From positions 62,001 to 126,000 of the forward strand of contig NZ_JARHUJ010000006.1 of NCBI RefSeq assembly GCF_029223285.1: 64,000 bases of DNA, given 5' to 3'. Both the position numbers and the translations under genes were made by a program. The stretch is from Paraflavitalea sp. CAU 1676 (GTDB taxonomy: Bacteria > Bacteroidota > Bacteroidia > Chitinophagales > Chitinophagaceae). Positions 7,335-15,749 of the stretch are shown here, in pieces. The notes beneath the pieces were generated by a model, which saw only the letters and a program-made list of their open reading frames with translations, was not told the origin of the DNA and did no database searches. The stretch's first letter is position 1. Every line of letters begins with the position of its first letter.

Positions 7335-9170
7335 TTATTCCCATCCGGTATTTTGTACCAGCTTTTTGTCTACGTCTATTTCTCCCTGTGGTATGGGGAA
7401 GAGATAGTGCTTTTTCTCGAATACCCTTGTTTCGAATGGAACGACATTGTAGAAGCCTGTTCCATCGGCATTGATGTTAAGTCCATATATAGGCCCTTTA
7501 TCGGTTTGATCGGCCACTTTCCAGCGGCGCGTATCGAAGTAGCGTACGTTTTCGAAAGCCAGTTCTACGCGGCGTTCTTTACGGATGGCGAGGCGCGTGG
7601 CCGCCTGATCGGCTGGTATAGGAAGCGGATCGGCGCCTACACCATATTGCGGTACACCTGCGCGTTCGCGGATGAGGTTGAGGTAATATAATGCGCGTGT
7701 ATTGCCGGGCTCGGATTCGTTGAGTGCTTCCGCATAATCGAGGAATACCTGTGCCAGGCGATAGAATACGAGTGCACGGTTGCCGTTGCTCCAGTTGCCG
7801 AGGGCTACGTTCTTACGAACGATATACCCGGTGGGGCTATGATCACTGCCGGTGTTTTTGACGCCGGAGTTGCCGGAGTACTGTACGGTAGTCAGGATGG
7901 TGCCTGTATTGGTATTGAGCCAAACACTGTTGTCGTAGGTGATAGATACATAAAAACGGGGTTCGCGGTTGACCCACATGTTGTGGGTTTGGCGGGCCTG
8001 TGCATCATAAGGTGCTTTGAAGCTGCTGAAGCCTGTGGCGAGGTAACCGGAATTGGGATTGATGGTACCATCGTCATTGAAGGGGCTTTGTCCGTTGGCC
8101 ATGAAGAAGGCATTGACCATGTTTTGTGTAGCTCCCAATCCGCCACCACCTTTTACTTCGTTGGCGGCGCCTGCGTGGTAGGGTGTTCTATCGTATTGTA
8201 TGGTACCGATCGATGCTGAAGGACGGCCGAAGATCCATTCGTCGTTCCAGTCGTTCAACATTACGTTGCGGCATGACAGGTAGGGGCTTACTTTACCGGC
8301 TGCATCTTTATCGGTAAAGAGACTAAACTGTGAAGGAACGTATTTATCAATGAAGGCTTTTGCGGCGTCGGCTGCCAGTTTCCATTTGTTGGCGTCGTAT
8401 TGGGCCGGCATGAGCGCTTTGCCATCGGCATTCTTCAGGCTGGCATAATCGGGATTGCCGTTGAAGAGCGGACTCGCCGCGAGCAACAGCGTTTGCATTT
8501 TGTAGATATGGGCTGTTGCCTGGTCGATGCGGCCTTTGTTATCGCCCTGGGTTTTGACAGGGAGATCGTTGACGGATTTGTCGAGTTCGGTGGTGATATA
8601 ACTCACTACTTCATCAAATGTATTGCGTGCGAGCTGTACATCATCGAATGATGCATCGGGCGATATGGGATTTTCGCCGGTGATGGGTACGGGACCATAC
8701 ATACGGATGAGGTAAAAATAATAGATGGCGCGGAGGGCACGTGCTTCGGCCCCGTATTGTTTGATGAGTTGTGGGCCAAGCTCTACGCATTTGGCGACGT
8801 TGTTCATGAAATAGGAAGCATTCCGGATACCACGGTAGTAGCGCTGCCAGAAGGAGCCTACAAAGCCGGATGTGGCGTTCCAGGAGCCCAGGTTGATGTT
8901 GTTGCTGTTCACAAAATCCCAGGTGTATTTGGCTTCGTCGGAGGCGGCTGTCCAGGGGCCTGCGCCGCCGCTGGTGACGAATCGCTGGTTGCCCTCGTCG
9001 GGTATGTAGCTATACACGTTGGCCAGGAAGTCGAGGGTGGTGTTCTGACTTTCGAAAATATCGTCGGTAGTGAGGCGGTCGTCGGGCACCTGGTCGAGGA
9101 AGCCTTTCTTACAGGAGGCAATGGAGACCGCCGTTATGATCAATATATAGAGATAGAATGTCTTTTTCAT
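7335..9170 (-). CDS. SusD/RagB family outer-membrane lipoprotein
   Basis: A 611-residue surface lipoprotein that captures the substrate and forms the lid of the SusC transporter. The signal peptide ends VSIASC with Cys20, followed by KKGFLDQVPDDRLTTDDIF, the usual SusD opening. Further family features are the NASYFMNNV and AEARALRAIYYFYLIRMYGPVP helices and, near the C-terminus, LDYAEALNE, LNLIRERAGVP, AIRKERRVELAFENVRYFDTRRW, and an ending with FPIPQGEIDVDKKL.QNTGW. It follows susC by 18 bases, confirming a SusC/SusD pair. The substrate cannot be read from sequence; no glycoside hydrolase is present in the locus. Confidence 0.96.
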   Translation of the reverse strand: MKKTFYLYILIITAVSIASCKKGFLDQVPDDRLTTDDIFESQNTTLDFLANVYSYIPDEGNQRFVTSGGAGPWTAASDEAKYTWDFVNSNNINLGSWNATSGFVGSFWQRYYRGIRNASYFMNNVAKCVELGPQLIKQYGAEARALRAIYYFYLIRMYGPVPITGENPISPDASFDDVQLARNTFDEVVSYITTELDKSVNDLPVKTQGDNKGRIDQATAHIYKMQTLLLAASPLFNGNPDYASLKNADGKALMPAQYDANKWKLAADAAKAFIDKYVPSQFSLFTDKDAAGKVSPYLSCRNVMLNDWNDEWIFGRPSASIGTIQYDRTPYHAGAANEVKGGGGLGATQNMVNAFFMANGQSPFNDDGTINPNSGYLATGFSSFKAPYDAQARQTHNMWVNREPRFYVSITYDNSVWLNTNTGTILTTVQYSGNSGVKNTGSDHSPTGYIVRKNVALGNWSNGNRALVFYRLAQVFLDYAEALNESEPGNTRALYYLNLIRERAGVPQYGVGADPLPIPADQAATRLAIRKERRVELAFENVRYFDTRRWKVADQTDKGPIYGLNINADGTGFYNVVPFETRVFEKKHYLFPIPQGEIDVDKKLVQNTGWE

Positions 9171-9188
9171 AATGCAGTGTTGTTTGTA

Positions 9189-12100
9189 TTAGAAGGTTGC
9201 CTGTAATCCAACTGAGATGGTCATCACATTGGGATAGGTGGTTCCGTTGGAGGTGTTGAGCTCGGGATCCCAGAGCTTGAATTTGCTGATGGTAAGCAGG
9301 TTGACGCCCTGTGCGAAGAAGGTGGCCGTTTTAATGCCGATCGCTTTGAGCTTGCTTACGTTGAGGCGGTATCCGAGCTCCACTGTCTTCAGGCGGAGAA
9401 AATCAATATCCTTAACCCACCAGGTGCTTGACTGAATATTGTTGGCGTTGACTGCGTTGCCGTATCCGAGGCGGGGATAGAAGGCGTTGGGGTTAGGGTT
9501 TTCTTCCGTCCAACGATCGGCAGCTACTGCGTACAGGTTGCTTCTATCGGCACCGGTGCTGTTGGAAAAGGGCAATACGCCATCGCCGGAGATGAGCCTA
9601 TCGGCCTGTGATACGCCCTGGAAGAAGGTACTGAGGTATATGCGGCGATCCCACTCGAAGTTGAACCCGAAGCCGTACACGATGGCTGGTACATCACCGC
9701 GGCCGATACGTGTTTGGTCGTACGAGTCGATGATGTTATCGCCGTTGAGGTCTTTGTATTTGATATCACCTTTGCGTACGGGACCGTACGATGATTTGGG
9801 GCTTTTGGCAATCTCGTCGTCGCTTTGATAGAGGCCTTCTGCGATGAGTCCGAAGCGGGAGAGATAATTAAGCCCCCGGCGTTCCATCCACGGATATTTG
9901 GGCGTTGGGTTATCGTTCTCGATCACTTTATCCTTATTGTAGGTGAAATTGCCGCGCAGGGAGATGGAGAGGTCGCCTACATAGATGGGGGATGTTTCGA
10001 TGGTCATATCGATCCCTTTGTTGTCTATGATGCCGAGGTTACCCCAGGGGCGGTTGGTGAGACCAACGAAGTTGGCGAGGCTACCGCGTTGCAGGAAGAC
10101 GCCCGTTCTTCGTTCGCTGAAGAGATCGACTATAACTGATATTCTGTTGTTGAGTGTTTTGAATTCTACGCCAAGGTCCATCTTATGTGCTTCGGACCAG
10201 GTGATAGCGGTGCCATAATCGGAAATCTCCACGCCTGCCCTGCCGGCACGGTTGGTACCATAGGTATAACCTGTTGCACCGCTGTTGACGAAAGTGAGGT
10301 AACCGAAGCGCCGGCCGCCACTACCCGCTCCTACCAATCCATCGCTGAAGCGAATCTTGAGGAACTGGACTGCATTGCGCAGCGGTTTGAAGAATCTTTC
10401 GGACGACACGATCCATCCCAGACCGAATGAGGGGAAGAAGCCATATCGGTTGCTGGGCTCAAAGTTTTCGGAGCCATTGTAGCCGAAGTTGAACTCGGCG
10501 AAGTAGCGATCGCTCCAGTTGTAAGTGGCGCGACCTGCGAGACCGCGGTACCGTGATGGTATCGAGGATACGAGATCGCCTACCGATGCGTTGGTGGCAT
10601 CGCTCTGGTTATATAAGAGCATACCGCTTACGTGGTGATCACCGAACTCGCGATCGTAGTTGACGCTGGTTTCGGTATAGAAACGCCTGTTGGCGGATGT
10701 CGCGTTACTAAAGGCCAGTGAATTGTTGCCCTGCCAGGTTTGGAGCAGGTTGAGCGAGCCATCGGGCTTGCGGGGGTTGACCTGATCTACATAATAGGTG
10801 TCTTCCCGTTTGGTACGGCTAAGGGTTTGGGAGTTATAGGCATCGAACGAATACATGGTGGTGACGGAGAGGCCTGGCACCCAGAAGTTGAGGTCTTGCG
10901 TGAGGCGTCCGTTGGTATACAGCTGGTTTCCGTAGGTTGACTGGAAGCCGCGTTTGGTGATATCGGCGTAGGGGTTGCGCTGATCGCCGTTGGAGCTTTG
11001 GCCGGGTACAAAATCGCCGGGGTACATGACGGGGAACAATACCGGGGTGATCTGCATGGCTTGTGCAAAGGCATCGGACGAGCTTACGCCGGGATAGTTT
11101 CCATTAGTGATATAACCTTGTATGCCGAGCTCAAAGCGGGTGGTGCTGGTGAGCTGGAGGTTAAGGTTGCTGGTGAAATTGTAGCGACGGAAGCGGGTAT
11201 CGGTATTATAGCTTTCGAGGCCGTCTGTCTTCAGGAAGCCTTTCTCATCATAATAAGCGAGGGACACATAATAGTTAGCCTTCTCGGAACCACCACGTGC
11301 GCTTACGTTGAGGCGGCGGTTGTGGGACCATTTATCGAAGAGCACGTCCATCCAATCGACGTTGGGGTATACATAGGGGTCTTCGCCGGAGGCGGTTTTA
11401 TCGATGTACTCCTGTGAATATTTTGGTTGAATATTGGATGCGATCATGGCTTCGTTGGTGAGCTTCATGTAGGTGACCCCGTCGGTGAGCTCGGGCTTGC
11501 GGGTAAAGGTCATGAAGCCTTCATTGTAGTTTACGTTGAAGGAGGTTTTACCGGCTCTGCCGCTTTTGGTCTTTATGAGGATCACGCCATTGGCTCCCTG
11601 CACGCCATACACGGCGGTGGCGGAGGCGTCTTTCAGGATGGTTACGGATTGAAGGTCTTCCGGGTCAAGGCTATTGATATCGCGCGGCACGCCATCGATC
11701 AATACGAGGGGGCGTGCGTCGTTGGAGGCGTTGAAGGTGGCGATGCCGCGTATCCAGATATCGGCGCCGTTGCGGCCGGGTTCGCCGCTTCGTTGTACGC
11801 CGACGACGCCGGCGATGCGTCCGGCGAGGGTTGTGCTGAGGTTGGCGACGGGTTGTTTGAGTTCTTCCACATCGACAGTAGACTGGGCACCTACGAGGCT
11901 GAGCTTTTTCTGCTTGCCGAAGCCTACTACCACTACTTCGTTGAGGCCACCCTGTGTGGCCTGCAGTACGACGTCGAGCACGATGCGCTCGCGGATGGGG
12001 ATGACCTGCCGTTGGTAGCCTACATAGGTAAATTCGATCGAATCACCCTGGTTGGCCAGGATGCGAAAGAAGCCATTTACGTCGGTAATGGTGGATTTAT

Positions 12101-12590
12101 TAGCGGGGAGGGCTGTAACTGTTACGCCCGCCAGCGACTGGTTCAGGGACTCGCTTTTAACGGTGCCGGTGATGGTGATCTCAACCGGCGTTGCTCTTTC
12201 GGGTGCGCCCGCTATCTTCTTCACGGTGCGAAGCTTAACGACTATCTGCGATTCGAGCTGAAAGAATTCGTACCGGGTGGTTGGGAATACCTGTGCCAGT
12301 ACAGCTTTTAGTGGTGTGTTCTTTGCGTTGAGGGAGATGAGATCGCTACGGCCTTCGAGTATTTTCTGATCGAAGTAGAAGCTGGTTTGTGCAGCGGCTT
12401 CTATTTGTTTTACTGCGTCGGAGACAGGCGCTTTTGATAACTGGAGGGTGATCCGACGATCGAGCAGGTCCTGGTTACCGCGGGCGTTGGCGGTGAAGTT
12501 GCCGGTTAGGTATAAGAATACCGTAAGCATAAGTACCCGTTGACGTACGGGCATACGGAGGCCATGTACGTAATGTACAATTCTCTTCAT
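9189..12590 (-). CDS. SusC/RagA TonB-linked outer-membrane transporter with STN signalling domain
   Basis: An 1133-residue TonB-dependent porin. Order: signal peptide (about 1-37), STN domain (about 46-115), which contacts an anti-sigma factor, a carboxypeptidase-regulatory-like Ig domain (about 130-215), TonB-box region with LNEVVVVGFGKQKK near 220, plug domain with the RagA signature (PLVLIDGVPRDINSLDPEDL, then SVTILKDASATAVYGVQGANGVI), and a 22-strand-type barrel ending in VGLQATF with a terminal Phe. The STN domain together with the adjacent FecR and ECF sigma genes indicates signal transduction: substrate binding outside releases the sigma factor inside, which should transcribe the locus. 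A GC hairpin lies in the 60-base gap to fecR. Confidence 0.97.
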   Translation of the reverse strand: MKRIVHYVHGLRMPVRQRVLMLTVFLYLTGNFTANARGNQDLLDRRITLQLSKAPVSDAVKQIEAAAQTSFYFDQKILEGRSDLISLNAKNTPLKAVLAQVFPTTRYEFFQLESQIVVKLRTVKKIAGAPERATPVEITITGTVKSESLNQSLAGVTVTALPANKSTITDVNGFFRILANQGDSIEFTYVGYQRQVIPIRERIVLDVVLQATQGGLNEVVVVGFGKQKKLSLVGAQSTVDVEELKQPVANLSTTLAGRIAGVVGVQRSGEPGRNGADIWIRGIATFNASNDARPLVLIDGVPRDINSLDPEDLQSVTILKDASATAVYGVQGANGVILIKTKSGRAGKTSFNVNYNEGFMTFTRKPELTDGVTYMKLTNEAMIASNIQPKYSQEYIDKTASGEDPYVYPNVDWMDVLFDKWSHNRRLNVSARGGSEKANYYVSLAYYDEKGFLKTDGLESYNTDTRFRRYNFTSNLNLQLTSTTRFELGIQGYITNGNYPGVSSSDAFAQAMQITPVLFPVMYPGDFVPGQSSNGDQRNPYADITKRGFQSTYGNQLYTNGRLTQDLNFWVPGLSVTTMYSFDAYNSQTLSRTKREDTYYVDQVNPRKPDGSLNLLQTWQGNNSLAFSNATSANRRFYTETSVNYDREFGDHHVSGMLLYNQSDATNASVGDLVSSIPSRYRGLAGRATYNWSDRYFAEFNFGYNGSENFEPSNRYGFFPSFGLGWIVSSERFFKPLRNAVQFLKIRFSDGLVGAGSGGRRFGYLTFVNSGATGYTYGTNRAGRAGVEISDYGTAITWSEAHKMDLGVEFKTLNNRISVIVDLFSERRTGVFLQRGSLANFVGLTNRPWGNLGIIDNKGIDMTIETSPIYVGDLSISLRGNFTYNKDKVIENDNPTPKYPWMERRGLNYLSRFGLIAEGLYQSDDEIAKSPKSSYGPVRKGDIKYKDLNGDNIIDSYDQTRIGRGDVPAIVYGFGFNFEWDRRIYLSTFFQGVSQADRLISGDGVLPFSNSTGADRSNLYAVAADRWTEENPNPNAFYPRLGYGNAVNANNIQSSTWWVKDIDFLRLKTVELGYRLNVSKLKAIGIKTATFFAQGVNLLTISKFKLWDPELNTSNGTTYPNVMTISVGLQATF

Positions 12591-12626
12591 AGCAGATAGT
12601 TTTTATGAAATTGTGATTGTGTACCG

Positions 12627-12645
12627 TGCCGCCTCACCGGCGGCA
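12627..12645. terminator. Intercistronic GC hairpin between fecR-like and susC genes
   Basis: TGCCGCC-TCACC-GGCGGCA forms a perfect 7-bp stem five bases past the anti-sigma gene stop. No T-run follows on the minus strand, so it is more likely an RNA-stability or partial-termination element separating low (regulator) from high (transporter) expression than a full terminator. Confidence 0.45.
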
Positions 12646-12650
12646 GGGAT

Positions 12651-13628
12651 CTACCGGGTGGGGCTGGCTTTATAGTTCATGCTGTCGGCCTGCCTGATGT
12701 TGATATCGAGACTGGCTTCGAGTAGCGTTATGATCTTTTCCAGTGAAAGGTTATTGATCGTGGCGGTTACTCTTGTTTTTGCGAGTGTGGGCGCCATTGC
12801 TACATTGACTTCATATATCTGTTCCATGGTCGCCAGCACTTCGTGGAGGGGCGAGTCGTAGAACTTTACCTGTCCGGTTCGCCAGGCTAGCTGGTTGCTG
12901 CTTTCGACGACCCTGATGTTTTGACTGGCTTTGACGTAAGAGCCAGTAAGGCCTGGTGTCAGGATCGCTTCTGCTTTGTCCTTGATGGCCGTGAAGCCTA
13001 CTTTACCGCTGGCTACTGCTACCGATACGGTGGTATCGGTTATGCGAACATCGAAGCTGGTTCCAAGCACCTCTACGGTGGAGCTATCCACGTGTACAAT
13101 GAAAGGGTGGTCTTTGTCTTTGGCGATATCGAACCAGGCTTCGCCTTTTTCGAGCCAGACCTCTCTTTTATCTTTATCCATGCGTACGGTGTAGCGCAGC
13201 CGGGAGCTTCCGTGCAGGTATACTGTCGATCCGTCGGCCAATACCACGCTATCGCGCTGGAGCCTGGCTGTGTTTATTGTTTTAAAGGAATCTTTGTCGG
13301 GCAGCACCCATTTCCATAGTGCCAGGCCGGCGGTGATCAACAAAACAGCGGCTACCGATAATTTGGTGAAGCGGCCTATCCTTCTAACGGGGGCGGTTGG
13401 GGTTTCGGCGTCGATCCTGTCCCAGAATCTCTTTTTTTCGGTGTCGATATCATATTCCATATCTCCTGGTTCGTTGCCGGTAAACCAAATCCGCTTTACT
13501 TCTTCATAGTATGCCCTGTTTTCTTCGCTGACAGCCACCCACTGTTGTATTTCCAGTTGCAATACACTGTTGTCTGGCTGTTCTAACGAAGCCAGTATTT
13601 GTTCCAGTTTTTCGTGCTGCTCGTGCAT
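12651..13628 (-). CDS. FecR-family anti-sigma factor
   Basis: A 325-residue inner-membrane regulator. The cytoplasmic N-terminus (1-85) should hold the ECF sigma factor; one membrane helix follows (LSVAAVLLITAGLALWKWVL, about 92-111); the periplasmic FecR domain shows RDSVVLADGSTVYLHGSSRLRY, EVWLEKGEAWFDIAKD, PFIVHVDSSTVEVLGTSFDV, and a C-terminal DUF4974-like part (FYDSPLHEVLATMEQIYEV). It senses the state of the SusC STN domain across the periplasm. The ATG at 13626-13628 gives the conserved MHEQHEKLEQ start; 36 bases separate it from the sigma gene. Partner choice is inferred from adjacency. Confidence 0.94.
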   Translation of the reverse strand: MHEQHEKLEQILASLEQPDNSVLQLEIQQWVAVSEENRAYYEEVKRIWFTGNEPGDMEYDIDTEKKRFWDRIDAETPTAPVRRIGRFTKLSVAAVLLITAGLALWKWVLPDKDSFKTINTARLQRDSVVLADGSTVYLHGSSRLRYTVRMDKDKREVWLEKGEAWFDIAKDKDHPFIVHVDSSTVEVLGTSFDVRITDTTVSVAVASGKVGFTAIKDKAEAILTPGLTGSYVKASQNIRVVESSNQLAWRTGQVKFYDSPLHEVLATMEQIYEVNVAMAPTLAKTRVTATINNLSLEKIITLLEASLDINIRQADSMNYKASPTR

Positions 13629-13664
13629 GCTGTATATATAAGACAAATAAGGAAAGGGGTACAA

Positions 13665-14222
13665 TTAGTGGTTGTTAAAAAAAAGTTTTTCTTTTTTTAA
13701 CCGTTCCTTGATGATACGGATGGCCATGGTGAGATGGGTGTATACCGTATTGATGGAGATATTGAGGTGCTGGGCGATGTCGGGGGCGCTCATGTCGCTA
13801 AAGCGACTGAGGGTAAATACTTTGCGGCATTGGGGCGGGAGGGAATCGATGGCATGGTGTATATATTGTTCGAGTTCTTTTTCTTCGGCTTTATTCTCCA
13901 GGCGGGTATTGGTGTCCTGTATTTCGGGAAGGTGATCGGGCCTTACGATGCGGCTTTCTTTCCTGTACCGGTTGATGGCGATGTTGGCGGCTGTGCGGAA
14001 GAGATAGCTTTTGATGGAGGATTGGATGTCGATGGTGGCAGACTTTTCCCAGAGTTTGAGAAATGCTTCCTGTACGGTGTCGCGTGCGAGTTCGTGGTCG
14101 TTGAGTATATCCAGCGCTATGAGGTACATGGTATGTGAGTACCTGTCGAACAGCCAGGAAAATACGTCGCGGTCCCGGTTTCGGATGCCGTCGATGATGT
14201 TGGGCAAACAATATTCGCTCAT
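13665..14222 (-). CDS. ECF-type RNA polymerase sigma factor (FecI-like)
   Basis: A 185-residue sigma-70 family protein with region 2 (about 20-90; FSWLFDRYSHTMYLIAL, then DTVQEAFLKLWEKS and SYLFRTAANIAINRYRK) and region 4 (about 115-175; AIDSLPPQCRKVFTLSRF followed by helix-turn-helix MSAPDIAQHLNISINTVYTHL). The length is normal for Bacteroidota ECF factors paired with FecR. It heads the uptake locus and is expected to direct RNA polymerase to the susC operon when released by the downstream anti-sigma factor. No clear housekeeping promoter box was found upstream. The protein ends in a Lys/Phe/Asn tail after the HTH. Confidence 0.96.
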   Translation of the reverse strand: MSEYCLPNIIDGIRNRDRDVFSWLFDRYSHTMYLIALDILNDHELARDTVQEAFLKLWEKSATIDIQSSIKSYLFRTAANIAINRYRKESRIVRPDHLPEIQDTNTRLENKAEEKELEQYIHHAIDSLPPQCRKVFTLSRFSDMSAPDIAQHLNISINTVYTHLTMAIRIIKERLKKEKLFFNNH

Positions 14223-14443
14223 TCAGCAGTAGTGTTGAGTCAGTTAGTTTAGTTCTATAGGAGCATGAGCAGCCATTAAATTTACTAATAAACTGTTAAG
14301 AGAAAAACGATTTAGCAAAGATTTTTCGGGAGGAATGCGGGTAGGGACGAGCTGAAGTGACGGCCCGTTTTGGGAATAAGCAGGAAGTGTGTGGGCGTGA
14401 AGGAGTTGGGGGAGGTGAGAAGGCGGCGAGTGGGAAGGCAACC

Positions 14444-14459
14444 CCGACATGCGTCGGGA
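14444..14459. repeat. Palindromic 16-mer, copy 1
   Basis: CCCGACATGCGTCGGG, with GTCGGG/CCCGAC arms around ATGC. The same 16-mer occurs at 14561-14576; both are followed by AC. This looks like a REP-type interspersed element. Confidence 0.7.
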
Positions 14460-14532
14460 CAGCGAGGGAAGCAGTAGTTGCTGCGGAAGAAGAATGGCGG
14501 GAGGGAGATGCGTTGAGGGCTGATGACAAAAG

Positions 14533-14556
14533 GCAACGAGGCAGCGAGGTAGCGAG
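14533..14556. repeat. Three 8-bp direct repeats
   Basis: GCAACGAG, GCAGCGAG and GTAGCGAG stand head to tail immediately before the second palindromic 16-mer. Confidence 0.6.
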
Positions 14557-14560
14557 GTAT

Positions 14561-14576
14561 CCCGACATGCGTCGGG
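14561..14576. repeat. Palindromic 16-mer, copy 2
   Basis: Identical to the 16-mer at 14444-14459. Two copies 117 bases apart in the same orientation (the motif is a near-palindrome) point to a duplicated or inserted repetitive element. Confidence 0.7.
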
Positions 14577-14645
14577 ACAACCAGGGGGAGGCAGGCTTAT
14601 GATTAAGGCAGTGGTGCGTGTGATGCGAACAGGTAGGGGCAATAA

Positions 14646-14675
14646 AAAAGAGGCGCTATGGGCGCCCCTTTTTAT
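14646..14675 (-). terminator. Intrinsic terminator after tsf
   Basis: A GGCGC/GCGCC core stem with flanking A/T pairs: the minus strand reads an A-run, GGGGCGCC, a short loop, GCGCC and then TCTTTTTTATT. It lies 25 bases past the tsf stop and closes the rplM-rpsI-rpsB-tsf operon. Confidence 0.8.
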
Positions 14676-14699
14676 ATTATGTAAGAATAATGTTGGTGA

Positions 14700-15539
14700 T
14701 TAACCCAGTGCTACTCTTTTGAATTCTGTAACCTGGAGGCCACCGTCTACGCTCTTCAGGTAGTCGCCTACGCTCTTGCCGCTGTCCTTTACGAATGGCT
14801 GGCTGGTGAGGGTGCTTTCCTTGAAGAAGGCGTTCAGTTTGCCTTCTGCGATCTTGTTGATCATTTCATCGGGCTTACCGGCCATTTTAGGATCGTTCTT
14901 GATCTGCTCGGTAACGATGGCTCTTTCCCTTTCTACAGTTGCAGCAGGCACTGAGCTTGCGTCAACAGCAACGGGGTTCATGGCAGCGATCTGCATAGCT
15001 ACGTCTCTACCGGCATCGCCAGCGGCTTTGTTGAAGCCTACGAGTACACCGATACGGTTTGCACCGTGGATATAAGAAGCAACGTAGTCGGCGTCGATGC
15101 GCTCGAACTTGGTGATACCGATCTTTTCGCCGATAGAAGCGAGTTTATCGTTTACCAGGTCGGCGATCTTTGCTCCACCGATGGTTACGGTGTTGAGTTC
15201 GTCGATAGATTTTACGTTTGCGGCTACTGCTGCATCGATGATGGTTTGTGCGAAGGCAACGAAGTCGGCGTTCTTGCTCACGAAGTCGGTTTCGCAGCTA
15301 ACGCAAAGGGAGATACCGGTTTTGTTGTCGGCAGTTGTTTTAGCCAGTACAACACCTTCTTTCGCTTCGCGGTCGCCACGGAGAGCGGCTACTTTTGCAC
15401 CTTTTTTACGGAGCCAGTCGATGGCTGCTTCGAAATCGCCGTTGGTTTCAGTTAAGGCCTTACGACAATCCATCATACCCGCGCCAGTCATTTGGCGGAG
15501 CTTGTTAATATCAGCGGCTGTAATAGCAACAGTTGACAT
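14700..15539 (-). CDS. tsf: Translation elongation factor Ts
   Basis: A 279-residue nucleotide-exchange factor that recycles EF-Tu-GDP. The N-terminal UBA-like domain reads ITAADINKLRQMTGAGMMDC and KALTETNGDFEAAIDWLRKKG, followed by the EF-Ts core with VVLAKTTADNKTG, ETDFVSKNADFVAFA and SYIHGANRIGVLVGF, and the C-terminal helical insertion. I took the ATG at 15537-15539, which gives MSTVAITAADINK; the longer reading adds 22 untypical residues. It is last in the ribosomal operon, 210 bases after rpsB, and is closed by a terminator. Confidence 0.97.
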   Translation of the reverse strand: MSTVAITAADINKLRQMTGAGMMDCRKALTETNGDFEAAIDWLRKKGAKVAALRGDREAKEGVVLAKTTADNKTGISLCVSCETDFVSKNADFVAFAQTIIDAAVAANVKSIDELNTVTIGGAKIADLVNDKLASIGEKIGITKFERIDADYVASYIHGANRIGVLVGFNKAAGDAGRDVAMQIAAMNPVAVDASSVPAATVERERAIVTEQIKNDPKMAGKPDEMINKIAEGKLNAFFKESTLTSQPFVKDSGKSVGDYLKSVDGGLQVTEFKRVALG

Positions 15540-15559
15540 AAAATTTTGAAGGTTTGAGA

Positions 15560-15574
15560 TCCCGCCAGGCGGGA
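15560..15574. repeat. Palindrome in the rpsB-tsf gap
   Basis: TCCCGCCAGGCGGGA is symmetrical about its central A, with TCCCG/CGGGA able to form a stem over a five-base loop. It lies 20 bases before the tsf start; a REP-like element or a leader hairpin. Confidence 0.45.
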
Positions 15575-15685
15575 ATGTTTTGAAATAGGAAATGTGCCAG
15601 TGCAAATTGCTTCACAAACTTCCTGCGGCCCGTACATTTCCGGTTACTAAATTATTAAGATGGCTCAGTGTGTCCAGAATTGAGA

Positions 15686-15721
15686 ATCCAGAAGACTGAA
15701 GGGAAATTCAGCGTTCTGGAT
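15686..15721. other. Two-part hairpin in the rpsB-tsf gap
   Basis: ATCCAGAA pairs with TTCTGGAT (8 bp) and inside it CTGAA pairs with TTCAG, separated by a 2x2 internal loop. It starts 28 bases after the rpsB stop. On the plus strand it is followed by CCTTTTATT, on the transcribed minus strand there is no T-run; a processing site or tsf leader element is possible. Confidence 0.45.
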
Positions 15722-15749
15722 CCTTTTATTATGGAAGGCTGATTTCCAA

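Larger units (their letters stand above)
14223..14643. other. Gene-free stretch between the tsf terminator and the ECF sigma gene
   Basis: No gene is supported. Overlapping frames on the minus strand are Pro/Ser/His-rich and disagree with one another, as expected for non-coding purine-rich DNA. The stretch holds two copies of a palindromic 16-mer and three 8-bp direct repeats, annotated separately. Confidence 0.6.

Noticed and set aside
14244-14642. 132-codon minus-strand frame and overlapping shorter frames
   Set aside because: Pro/Ser/His-rich output from purine-rich repeat DNA, with several mutually inconsistent frames and no recognisable motif.
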